A stretch of DNA of 64,000 nucleotides from Antedon mediterranea (Eukaryota; Echinodermata; Crinoidea; Comatulida; Antedonidae): positions 15,375,201 through 15,439,200 of the forward strand of contig NC_092670.1 of NCBI RefSeq assembly GCF_964355755.1. The letters are read 5' to 3'. Position numbers and translations under genes: made by a program. Shown here in pieces: positions 24,601 through 34,882 of the stretch (positions are counted from its first letter, which is position 1; every line of letters starts with the position of its first letter). The notes beneath the pieces are model-generated. The model worked only from the letters and a program-made list of their open reading frames with translations. It did not search any database and had not been told where the DNA came from.

Positions 24601-25171
24601 TTGGTGATCAGTGGCTGTGATGTACTAATACACCGGGGTAACCCCCTAGTTCTTGCGTTGCGTCAGTGGGAACCAAGCTTTAACTACTGCCTGCATACAT
24701 ACACACGACTGTGGAAATCCTCCCAATTGTATTGATACAATCGTGTGTTTTCTTGGTATAAATATAATTGAATTTTAAAATATGATTTTGCTATAATTGG
24801 GAACGAACAATCAACCTGTCCCCACACGAACTTGTGGCTGTATTCTCCAATCACACCTACATTAAAAATGCTCGTATCATGTATCAAGTATCGCACTGAA
24901 GTGTGTGGTTGGTGAATACGGCCACTTGTCTTATATTGTAACGACCGGCTATGAGACGTTAACAGCAACTCAATTATGTTTTTTCCCTCTCTTTTTTTTT
25001 TTAATTTAGGCTCTGACGACACCAGGCGAAGTTAATCTTCCACTCGCGTACAAGCATGCGCATATCGCAGATGGAGATCTACCCACACTAGTGCGCATGA
25101 TACTCACTGACGCAAACTTTCCAGCGTTTGTCGGGGCTGTTGAACAGGAACTGAATGCTATAATGCAATAA
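18613..25171 (+). CDS. REC114: Meiotic recombination protein REC114
   Basis: Exons seen: 18613-18795, 21332-21412, 21709-21792, 22149-22304, 22838-22886 (tentative), 25010-25171 with TAA. REC114 pairs with MEI4 and IHO1 to promote SPO11 double-strand breaks. The first four exons give a PH-like fold: WQLSRYARFIY, then the strand LELHLKDDQLIVTQ, YCLKLAGDTIRVLSKSD, LIFCRINNESRRFRLQFE and an alpha helix with CADFLTAIQGFVNF. The last exon gives the conserved C-terminal helix NLPLAYKH ... NFPAFVGAVEQELNAI, used for MEI4 binding. Start is chosen at ATG ATG GCG (18613 or 18616); an in-frame ATG at 18547 is possible. Exons 1-4 and 6 are all phase 0. Exon 5 (TEEIWRDLDQPSMDEP) ends in phase 1 and cannot join exon 6 directly, so either a further exon lies at 22887-25009 or exon 5 is not used. 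The middle linker is short compared with mammals. Confidence 0.82.
18840..19260. repeat. Dense TAGGCCTA/CTAG-rich stretch in REC114 intron 1
   Basis: Many overlapping CTAGGCCTAG, TAGGCCTAG and ACTACTAG words. No gene is seen. It is the densest patch of a word that recurs across the whole window. Confidence 0.6.
22315..22722. repeat. 29-bp minisatellite in REC114 intron 4
   Basis: Around 13 imperfect units, with cores such as ACGACAACGATGGTACGTT and GTGGTAACG; period about 29 bp in the best-ordered part. The long minus-strand frames across it are a by-product of the period. Confidence 0.85.
23053..23212. mobile_element. MITE family 1 copy
   Basis: Foldback with CTTCCCACTTCATTGGACG at the left and CGTCCAAGTGGGAACC at the right. 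The central GACCAATCACAACGC and TTGTGATTGGTCAATTCACC are inverted partners. Lies in REC114 intron. Confidence 0.8.
24319..24682. mobile_element. MITE family 1 copy interrupted by other insertions
   Basis: Left end CTTGGTTCCCACTCGG at 24319 and right end GCGTCAGTGGGAACCAAGC at 24660-24680. The interior is about twice the usual length because a small foldback (24421-24499) and more unrelated sequence with a GAATT-rich run sit inside it. Confidence 0.75.
24421..24499. mobile_element. 79-bp foldback nested in a MITE
   Basis: AAGGGTCTTTTACAC at the left and GTGTGAAAGACCCTT at the right match inversely at 14 of 15 positions. The element lies wholly within the family 1 MITE at 24319-24682, so it inserted later. 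Confidence 0.75.
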
Positions 25172-26094
25172 TTACTGCAGTAATCCGAACAAGGAAATGC
25201 AGTAACAGAGAAGACCGTACAAGAATTTGAGATAAGCTACTTTTATTTTAACAGCAGTTATGATTGGTTTTCGCCACTAGTACACTTTTTAGAGTAAATG
25301 TTTATAGCGTTGAGTTTTTCAAAAACCTTTGAAAAGATTTTATAACAAAGTAGAAAATGAAATTCGTACAGGGTATCCTCAGCCGTAACATGTAAACGGC
25401 ATGATTGTTTAGATAGATTGTTTTAAATACAGTAGAACCTCTTCTTGAGAAACCCTTATACAGAGATTTCCCCGTTAAATAAGTGGGTAAGTATATGTTT
25501 AACACAATACGGTAAATCCCTATTCCCTGTTAACTTATAAAAGTGATAAAATAAACGGTTGAATTCAACCAAAAAACCCATTGGCTGGCAGCCAATTTGA
25601 CTATTTTTTGCTTTAAATTACAGTTTTTCGGGTAAATAATTTGTGAAGTGAATAACTATTATGTGACATTAAAATGGTATATTCAACAAAAACATTATTT
25701 GTTCAAGGGGACAATGTATTAAGATGTTTATTACAATTGTGTAACATATTGGGTAAAATATTAATAGATGAAAAGAGAGCGAGAGGGGAGAATTTTGTAA
25801 CTTCTGAACATCATTTAGGCTATCTTCTACCAATGAGATTTACCAGAAATGTACATATTCTAAGCTTTTTATGCGTCATACAGATACGGATTACTGGAAT
25901 TACAGTATTGTTTCGAGCGACAACAGGTCCGCTTACTACATTATACGGTACTTTTGGCATTGTTTGTTCGTAAATACAAGGTATAATGTACCGGTATCGG
26001 ATACTGAAAAAACCTCATAGAAATCTCAGAAATGTTTCAACCTGTGATTTCTAATACGTGGTCGATCATCGTCGTGATAGGGCAAATTACTTGC
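25172..26094. other. REC114 3' flank, no gene seen
   Basis: AT-rich. A decayed repeat end CAGTAGAACCTCTTCTTGAG occurs at 25430. The 99-codon frame at 25674-25973 has no recognisable features. Confidence 0.4.
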
Positions 26095-26134
26095 GCTTAC
26101 GTGCTTGCGTTGGGTCCTAGTTGGAACCAAGTTT
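26095..26134. mobile_element. MITE family 1, right end only
   Basis: TTGCGTTGGGTCCTAGTTGG leading to GAACCAAG; the left half is absent. It abuts the family 2 MITE that begins at 26135. Confidence 0.6.
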
Positions 26135-26600
26135 AAAGCCCTGTCTACACTATCAAACGTCATGTGACAAAAGAATGTGATCTGTCCATGGACATGATGT
26201 CAAGAAATTTATTGGTCCACCTCAAAATGGAATTTTTTTAATTGAATTGAACTGATCACTTTATTTCAGAATAAATATTCCACAATTCTATATAACGGAA
26301 AATCACACTAAAATAGGATTTTCTCCCAAGTGAAGAGATTTGAATATCGTAACAGACACCTAACAAGATCATTTTCACTATTCAAAACTCTTAATCTAAA
26401 GCCATAGACGCACTTGCGTACATGTGCTCGTAAAATTTGTTTTGCTTGGCATAATTAAGAAAATAAAACAACAAAGAAAAATACATCAAATTACGGATTG
26501 CAAAAACGCCATATCACTACCGTATTTGGGAATATCATTGCCATATTTTGGTACATCACACATTTTTGTCAAACTAGTCTGATAGTGTAGACAGAGCTTT
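26135..26600. mobile_element. MITE family 2 copy split by a 309-bp insertion
   Basis: Ends CTGTCTACACTATCAAACG and GATAGTGTAGACAGAGC match the intact copy at 3580-3712. Homology stops at 26201 and resumes at 26511. The intervening 309 bp includes CACTTTATTTCAGAATAAAT, a segment also present near 7907, so it is probably another dispersed repeat. Confidence 0.8.
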
Positions 26601-26616
26601 AGAAAAGGTATGTAAA

Positions 26617-26773
26617 GCCGATTTTCCACTAGGCGAATTTGTTCGCGCGAACCGAAATCGTCAGCTTATACGCATGTGTAGAAAGGTATTTGGAAGATGA
26701 AAATATGAATACGCATGCGTACAAGCTGGCGCTTTCGAATCGCGCGAACAAATTCGCCTAGTGGAAAATCGGC
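26617..26773. mobile_element. MITE family 3, 34-bp perfect inverted ends
   Basis: 157-bp foldback. GCCGATTTTCCACTAGGCGA and the following 14 bases at the left are exactly mirrored at the right. Inverted similarity continues towards the centre (AGCTTATACGCATG against CATGCGTACAAGCT). No coding capacity. Confidence 0.9.
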
Positions 26774-27519
26774 ATTAAGCGCTCGTAAATTTTCGCAGAT
26801 AGATTTGTGCCATTTTTTCCTGTTATTACTGACGTTGTTTGTTAGATATGTTATAATTTTGGGCCTAGTTAGAGTAGGCCTAACACGTTGATTATCTAGA
26901 AATTACCTAATGTAATCTGGTCCCCATTGTAATAATATTTTTGATTATTTTAGACCTAATGATTCCTCCTTAATTTAACAGATAAATAAATAAATTCAAA
27001 TATTTCATAATCCTGTGTGTCTGACAGGTGATTTACCATTGTTACCTTCCGCACCGGATTTTGGGTCGATAGTTCTTTTGAAAGTTAAACGATGTGTGAG
27101 ATAATTTGGGATTTAATAACGGATTGTTAATTTATGTTGCGTGCATGCGGTTAGCCGACAGGTTAGTTCCGCATACACCGGACACTTACGTATCGAAGCA
27201 CCGGACACATCGTTTTCAATCGTGTAACTTTAAGCCCATTAATAATTAATTTATCATTTTTGTGTATTTTCCCCTTTATCTTATTTTACCATGTATTGTT
27301 AATGAACAGATGAATATATACTTCAAAATTTTCGTAGAGTCCGACTGTCGTTGGCAGCGAAATCGTGACGACTCGCATGTGAACACGATATACCTTATTC
27401 TATTTTTTTAATAAATATACTCTTAGGCATATAACAAATGATGATATGAATTTAAATGGAAAGACACTATACTGTTCTTGCTATTGATGGACAAAAATTA
27501 TTTGGTTAATCCGTGTTAC

Positions 27520-27720
27520 GTAATAATAATAAACAATATTTATATAGCGCCTAATGGATCACTGACCCCTCTAGGTGCTTTACACTACATTGGTGCACTG
27601 CACTTTTTCAAACATAGGCCTAACTATTTTGTTGTTTTTGGAAATATTGAATAATAATAATAAATATTTCTAATGCGCTACTTCTCCATCAAAGGTGATC
27701 AATGCACTTAATTGATTGCT
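27520..27720. repeat. Dispersed-repeat tails with ATAATAATAA and TATATAGCGCC
   Basis: Two adjacent pieces: AATAATAATAAACAATATTT then ATATAGCGCC with CTAGGTGCTTTACA, and a second AATAATAATAAATATTTC with ATGCGC. Such tails recur in marine invertebrate genomes; here only the internal resemblance is visible. Confidence 0.45.
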
Positions 27721-28410
27721 TTAAAAAAGTGTTTAGCTGAACTGGCGTTAACTACAACGTCATGACAACTCACGTCTGAACGCTACGCTTATAAGAAAGC
27801 CTTATTTACAGTATTATTTTTAAAAGGGATAAATACAAATTTGGAAATTCAACTAGAATGAACTCGCGATGTGATGAGGTAATTCTATTAATCCAGTAAC
27901 ACGTGTTCCGTTGGTGCATTGCATTGTTTCACACGTAAATGTTTAAAAGACACTTATCAGTGACCATATTTCAACTTAAATACAGGGCGTGTTTTTATAA
28001 AAGTGCATTTAAACTAATCTAAGCTCGGCAGGCACTACCAGGTTATCTTCTGTGTTTAGAAATATACTCATTATTATAGGCCTAATACCCAAATAAGGTA
28101 TCAAGTCTGGTAGGTATACCTGGAATAGCGCCCAGCCAGGATATCGTCTCCGAAAAACAATAATATCGCTATCAATAGGATTTCTATTTTCGGAATTTAT
28201 TTAAAAGTTGAGTCATTGATGGTAAAGTTATTCATGTGTGAATAGATAGTTTTGCCGCGTATATAAACACGATAAAATGTCAACACTAAAACATTACGAT
28301 ATCCTAGATCAAGTGTGCATAACAACACGCGAACAAATTGAAACTTTGTATTTCTTGGCCACTATTTTTACCAATCGTTAGATTTCGACTAACCCATAGT
28401 AAAATTAATA

Positions 28411-31400
28411 ATGTATTACACGGATAGCAGTCGAGCTTTATTAGGCCTACTAGTAATGACTCTTATTAGTGGGTTTAGCGCAGCTCCTGTGAACAATCAA
28501 CTTCGGCAAGCAGAGAGATTTTTTATGAAGTGCGGTTACCTGGCAACAGTTGCAGAGGAAGATCAGCACTATAACGATGACTTCATCATCAGTGCTCTTG
28601 CTAGGTTCCAGATGACTGTCGGACTTCCAGCAACCGGTAAGAAACTATTTTCTACATACTTTATTTTTAGGTTATTATAGTTTTCTTCTTTAAAGCTTGG
28701 TTCCCACTTGGACGCAATGCAATGACGTTTGTTATTTGTCGGAAAAGAAATGTTTATTAGTTTTCCACTTTTTTCATACATCCTAGATTATATTATATTG
28801 GATTATAAACAGAATAATAAATACTCTTCGGTAGTATAATGTCGGAAAGCATTCTTCTGTTGATTGTAGTAAAGCTTGGTTCCCACTAGAGACCAACAGG
28901 AGTAACCACGCGCAAGCAAGTTGACCAATCAAAAAACAATTCTAATAATCCATCGCCCATGATTAGTCAAATCACTTACGCTGCGCTTACGTAATCGTTT
29001 TTTGTAACTAGTGCGAAACCGTTGAAGTAATTTTTAGTTATACATACGTATTAAAATGTTACCAGGAACAGAAATATTAATTTTACTAGTTTACCTGGTA
29101 AAAGGCATATTCGTATCTAGGTCATTGTGATTTTGGTACAAAACCAAAAATGTTAGTAAAGCACCGTGTATCATGCGTCCCCAACAGGTTATTTTCGTAT
29201 TATTATCTAATCCATGACTTAGACTATAATGCAAAATTGGAGGACTTCCAAATACGAAAACAGATATTATACAAACAATGAATAAACAATATCAATGGAA
29301 AGTCATCCAAGCAGAATATACGCCGACAAACTTCATACTAGATTTGAAATGTAAAAATACTTTCTATTGTATGCAGAAGACAAATTAGAAATCTTATTGT
29401 TCACTTGGTAAATTTTAACAGTTTTTTTTTTTACATTTCCGTTACCTTTTCAAAATAAATTCCAGAACAGAAAGAAGATTCATAACCCGATATTGCTTAA
29501 TTGTTGTTATGTCATAACTGTAAATAAATGCCAATCCAATCCAATGCACACGATTAGATAATGGAGATGTTTTACATCTTCCTGACTAGATTAATACTTG
29601 GAGCAGGCCTATAATACTTCAGTACTGAGCCAACAGTATTGATAGTCTGTGTGTACATAGAGTACGGTAAGCCTCTTATTATATGGGCCTCTTTCGGTTC
29701 CAAGAAAGGGAGGCTAATACCTTTCGATATAACCGGTTTTCTAAAGTGTTACATCAGGAGGAAAGTTCTCTCTTGTACAGCCATACATTAAAACATATTT
29801 TTATATATCGAGATTTAGGCAAATTGCCAAGGATGACAAAGCGAATGTATTCACTATCCTTCTTAAATGTGGCAATCCTGTTCACAAAGACAAACATTAT
29901 ACATAAGATGCTCTACACATGCTCTTATTACAAGTGTTTGGGTGTGGAGTTATAAATTGTTCTTAGAAAATAAATCCTAACACTGACAGGACTTGAACCC
30001 TTGGATTGGTATAGCCGCGCATCATAACTACCAATCCACAAATCCAATATTATTATTATTATTATTATTATTCATAATTTTATGATTGATACTTCATTAG
30101 AATAATAGTGACGGGGCACATTTTTTGAAATTCCAGCTCCACTGAAAATTAAATGCTATATCACTAGACGATCCTGTTTTTATTTATTTATGTGTTTGTA
30201 TATGGCTACCATTGTGTACAGTAAAGTTTATTTTACATATCTATATGTTTGAAATAAAGTAGAGTGAGTGAGCGACTGAATCAGCTTGCTAACATGGTTA
30301 AATCTAATTTCCCTATTTTTAGGAACTTTTACGGAAGAAACGTTTGTTCGAATGGAAAACATGGAGTGCAATAATGAAGGAAAGAGAAGGAGGAGAAGTT
30401 CGATCCCTGTCACACACAGGTGGTCCTCTAATGAGATCACCTGGGACATAGCCAGTTATTCAAAATGGCTTAAAAACAGCCAGGTTGACGCGACAACAGA
30501 ACAGGCTTTACAGGTACATTAGTAGTTTAGGTTCAAGACGGGAAGATGGCGTTCTATGCGTTTAATACTGGAGCTGGAATCATATTGAAATCCTCTTTCG
30601 AAAAGAAGTCCATCTCGACAAGAAGTCCATCTCTTTAGTTTACAATATCTAGAAAAAAAAAACTAAAAAGAAGCCTGTAGGCCTTAGTCAAATTGAAACG
30701 CTTACTGGTGGACTAACAGAGACAGTCTACTATACTATACAGTCTACTAAATGTAGCGCAAACGATATTAGTTGCAGGATAGACTCACTTTAGCCGTGTA
30801 ATAAATGTCATGTATTTTATCGTAATCATCTGTTAATTAATTTTGTTTAGATGTGGTCAGATGCAGCGGACTTGACCTTTAAACGCATGCGAGGTGAATC
30901 AAACGTCGACATCAAGATATCCTTTGTCGAGGGGGTTCATGAAGATAATATCGACTTCGGTGGAAGAAACAGAGCCGTTGCGCATGCGTTTTATCCACCT
31001 TCATCATCATCAAACAGCATCCCACTATCGGGGGATGTGCACCTGTACGATGGAGTCGTGTGGACTGTAAATAGTGCTACAGGTAGGCCCACTATGTAAG
31101 AAAGTATCACCCTTAAAATATGACCTATGACACTATGAAGCCACGGCGCGCTGTGACGTAAACCCGTACAATTAAATAATTAATTTCTATCTCTTCCATG
31201 GTTAAAAAGCTTAAACATAAAAAACAGGTCGGCTTATATCGCAAAGTTTATTTTCCAAAATTTCCAAAAAATAGCAGACTACATCGTTCTATTTTTGAAT
31301 GAGTATAGTAACATCAATTAAAATGATGATGTGAAGCCATCAACCACTGGCGGACAAGGTGTGGGTTCTACACAAGGAAAGCCCCGACTCATTTTGATTT

Positions 31401-34400
31401 TTAAAGATACATTCTTTTCGAGATAAATTGAATTGGTAGTCGGGTTGAAACATGACCAACCGAACGTATTTTAATAATAAATAAAAAATTAAAATTTGTT
31501 TTTGTAGGCAATAGTCTGATGGTGCATCTCCTGCATGAGATTGGCCATTCCATTGGTATCGAACATTCCAGCAACATGAATGACGTTATGCATAACCCAC
31601 CACCAGCTTACCACTCAGACATACAATTGTCTGAAAATGACAAAGAAGCGGCAAGAGAATTATACGGTAAGCTTATAGGCTCAGATCAAGAGCACTAAAC
31701 AGTTCATTTCACGCCGCGACCGCATTTGCAGAAAGCTAGCACTCTGGGAAGCAACGCAAGGATTTTGACCAACCGTCGTTTGTTATGCTTGTTTTCCCAG
31801 TAGGGACACAGCGCGAGGACGTATACGCGCAACGAAAGGGATTTGTGTGACCAATCACAAGGGCGACGGATTTAGAACTCAATTGATTACGTCTACGTCC
31901 TTGCGTTGCGTCTCTAGTGGAAACCAAGTTTTATTGCTTTGCGTCCTAGTGGGAACCAAGCTTAAACTTGATTTGTGCCACAGTGCGCACAAAAATCCAT
32001 TAACTTGTGTGTGTTTATTTTTATGGTGCGCCAATTAAATACCTTTTTTGATTTCTTTCACAATCGCAGGTGCCCCAACAGAGAATCCGGAATTTCCAGG
32101 AAACCCCATTGCACCACCGGAGGTGGTGAATCTCCCGGTGGTTACCCAGGCTCCTCCTCCAGACTGCATTGAATCGTTTGATGCTGCCACACAGATGCTT
32201 ACGGGAGAGATTATTTTCACTAGAGGTACAGTATATACATTTCTTATTATCATAATACAGTAGTGCAATCTAAAGCTTAGTTCCCACTAGCAACGTAACG
32301 CGCAACCTCAAAACGTAAGAAAATGCCCTTCCAATAATTGTGTTTTCCTCCCGCTTGCGTGAAATCAAACCTGCGATGTTTGCAGCACTGTTGCGTCGTC
32401 GTTTCTCATGTAATACAGCACTTTGCGTCAATAAGTCGCTGCGTTGCGTTACGTTGCGTCGCTAGTGGGAACCACGGTTAAAGCTTGGTTCCCACTAGAA
32501 CGTAACGCAAGGACGTAAACGCAACGAAAGCGTTTTAACCAATGACAAGCGAAGTTATAGACAGTTAGCAATCACAAGCGAATAAGCCATCGCTTGTGAT
32601 TGGTCAATTCACTTGTGTTGCGTTACGTCCTTGCGTTCCGTCGCTAGTGGGAACCACGCTTAAGTCGCTGCATTGCGTTACGTTGCGCCGCTAATGGGAA
32701 CCACGCTTAATAGTCTTATGTTAGTTAAATTTTATTTTTAAGTTTACTGTTCATATATTTTGAGTATTTCTGCTTCAGTTTGTAACAAACAAAATGTTGT
32801 ACTTTGTAGGTAACAATATGTGGAAAATAGGCCTAGATGATATCTTAAACAATAACATTATAAAAGACCCTCCGGTACCAAATTCGTCGATATTTCCAGG
32901 ATTACCCGGCGACATTGATTCGGCAATGACAGTGCCGGACCGCGTTGAATGGAGAAGCATAGCTGGAAAAACATATTTCTTTAAGGTAGGTTAATTTTTC
33001 TATTCTTCTTCAAGATACTTTAATGTACAATGTATAATAGGAAGATTATAAATCGGCTGTAAACTCTAAAACTTTCGTTTGATTCCTGTTCCTAAGGACG
33101 TGCGTAATGGGGTATTAAAATAACCAGAATTGTAGGCCTACTCTGAGAATGTTTTAAACTAATCCTTTAAATCGAACCGAGAGAGGTTTGGGTCACCGAG
33201 GGTTTGTGAGAATGAATGAATCGAAATGATCGGAAGTGTACGGGGAAGGTTTTAAACTACTTTAAAAAAGGAGGGGTTTGGTTATGTAGGGTTGGTCGGG
33301 TGAGATATCATAAAAGGTTTTAAACTACTGTACATTTGAAAACTGCCACGAAAAGGGGAGCGGTGAACAGTGGAAGTTTTGTTTTTCAACAATATTTTAC
33401 AAAGGTGATCAATCCAGCCGAAGCTGATCATTAGGTACCCTCACAAAAATAACATTTGACAAGACATTAACATACAACAATTACGAATTAGTAAACAATA
33501 ACGATAAATAGGTCTACCGTCGGTGCTAATCAGTTTACTGTATTGTTTACAGGGTAACCAAGTGTGGCGGTATACAGGTTACAGCCTAGATACCGGTTAT
33601 CCATCGACGATTAAACAAGAATTCAACATGGATTATCCCATGATAGACGCTGCCTTTTCGCTTGGTGACACGCTAGGCCTTTATTTCATTACCGGTATGT
33701 ACGTTATAATTACTAATATATGAAGGCAATTATCTTTTTTTATAATTCAATACAATACTGTTTGGACGATGTTTTTGCTGTTATGGATGGAAATCTGTAA
33801 TAGCCCTACATAAAATAAAAATGATAGTAGGACCGATATAAAAACACTGTGTTTAAATAATACAGAAAACAACTACAGAAAACAGCTAAGTTTGAATAAT
33901 TGAAAAATGTTTAAAATGTGACAGGAGAAGAGGCTTAATTTAAGCCACGGTCTTCCAAGAAGCCACGCTTCTTTGAAAACGGCGCCGTTCCATTCTGTAT
34001 ATTATGCAACAACACGACACCGTCTTCTGTGAGAAGTGTGAATGGAGCTAGCTCAGCTCGTACTGTCTGATCGAGAAAAAAATCAACAGAAGGCAGAGAT
34101 GGCGTTTCCTGAACAGAATGGAGAAATACCCGAGCACATTTCAATCAAAACCAACTGAGTGTCCGTTATGAGAGTCAAAGACAAGGCATTTTTTTTTGGT
34201 TTTCAAAAGTGCAAAAAGGACTATGCGAAAGATCAGATCACACTACTTAATTTAAAATTTAACTTTTGTTTCTTTTTTAGGTGATCAATACCGTCTTCAA
34301 ACACCATATATTTACATCGAAAACCTGCCTACCAATAGTTTCACTGGTTTCACCACCAATGCTGCAGCTGCCATTAATGTACTTATTGATGGACATGACG

Positions 34401-34501
34401 TTATGTACTTGTTTGGAAAAGACGGTAACCATTACAAAATAATGCCTCCTAACTGGTCTGTAATTTCGTCTAGTTCAACCAATCTTCCGTGCAATAATTA
34501 A
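28411..34501 (+). CDS. Secreted matrix metalloproteinase with hemopexin domain
   Basis: Eight exons: 28411-28636, 30323-30513, 30851-31082, 31508-31666, 32070-32225, 32810-32985, 33553-33694, 34281-34501. Together 1503 bp, 500 residues, phases consistent. Order of parts: hydrophobic signal peptide (about 9-25); peptidoglycan-binding-like prodomain; a cysteine at 91 in MECNNE where most MMPs have PRCGxPD; furin-type site KRRRR at 96-100; catalytic domain from about 108 with HEIGHSIGIEH at 226-236 (three zinc histidines and Glu227) and the Met-turn VM at 243-244; proline-rich hinge; hemopexin propeller closed by Cys302 and Cys498. It should degrade extracellular matrix after intracellular furin activation. 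The family is clear but the subtype is not; the degenerate cysteine switch means latency may not follow the usual mechanism. The introns are crowded with MITEs. Confidence 0.93.
28693..28730. mobile_element. MITE family 1, left end only
   Basis: AAGCTTGGTTCCCACTTGG followed by ACGCAATGCAATGACG; no partner end nearby. MMP intron 1. Confidence 0.6.
28871..29025. mobile_element. MITE family 1 copy
   Basis: Left end AAAGCTTGGTTCCCACTAG. Internal TTGACCAATCAAAAAAC and ATTAGTCAAATCACTTACGC are inverted partners. The right end is decayed (AACTAGTGCGAAACC). Confidence 0.75.
29978..30050 (-). mobile_element. tRNA-derived SINE-like fragment (minus strand)
   Basis: On the minus strand, GGATTGGTAGTTATGATG precedes a perfect B-box GGTTCAAGTCC (29989-29999), then TGTCAGTGTTAGGATTTATT. 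The downstream part resembles that of the element at 44857. No acceptor stem. Confidence 0.6.
31745..31965. mobile_element. MITE family 1, two nested or overlapping copies
   Basis: An inner copy spans about 31795-31932 (TTTTCCCAGTAGGGACAC to CTAGTGGAAACCAAG). The right end of a second copy, GCGTCCTAGTGGGAACCAAG, follows directly and ends at 31965; its left end (GCAACGCAAGG) is near 31752. MMP intron 4. Confidence 0.7.
32272..32480. mobile_element. MITE family 1 copy
   Basis: Ends AAAGCTTAGTTCCCACTAG and CTAGTGGGAACCACGGTTA. It shares its boundary with the next copy at 32480. MMP intron 5. Confidence 0.85.
32480..32709. mobile_element. MITE family 1 copy plus duplicated right arm
   Basis: A full copy at 32480-32662 (ends GGTTCCCACTAGAACG and CGCTAGTGGGAACCACG) is nearly identical to 15216-15399. 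It is followed by a further right arm at 32661-32709 (AAGTCGCTGCATTGCGTTACG) that duplicates the right arm of the preceding copy (32430-32480). Confidence 0.85.
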
Positions 34502-34732
34502 TAGTTAAATAATATTTATTAATATTTATTTATTTAATTTATAAATCCCAAAGATACGATAGTTCGGATGTTTATAGCTGGCCTATAATATACACATCCT
34601 TTTTAGCATAAATTATATACACAGTGTCATAATTGATTATATTATACTCTATCATTAATATTAACGACAAAAATGAAATATTCTGTCTCCATAATAAAAT
34701 AATCATTTACATGTTGCTATCAGATGGTGATT
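34502..34732. other. MMP 3' UTR and flank
   Basis: Follows the MMP stop codons (TAATAG). AT-rich, no further coding. Confidence 0.4.
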
Positions 34733-34882
34733 TAGTAATTGTCACAAACGTTGTCATGTCACAAACGTTGTCATGTCACAAACGTTGTCATGTCACAAAC
34801 GTTGTCATGTCACAAACGTTTTCATGTCACAAACGTTTTCAGTAATTGCCACAAACGTTGTCAGTAATTGTCACCAAAGTTG
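34733..34882. repeat. 17-bp tandem array
   Basis: About seven units of GTTGTCATGTCACAAAC, the last two with TTTTC in place of TTGTC, then degenerate units with CAGTAATTG. It lies 230 bp after the MMP stop. Confidence 0.9.

Noticed and set aside
25674-25973. 99-codon frame between REC114 and MMP
   Set aside because: No family features and no splice partners.
29978-30050. Possible tRNA gene
   Set aside because: Has a B-box but no acceptor or anticodon stem; better explained as a SINE piece. The same holds for 10947 and 44857.
34733-34882. CRISPR-like array
   Set aside because: Eukaryotic context, units directly adjacent without variable spacers; it is a plain tandem repeat.
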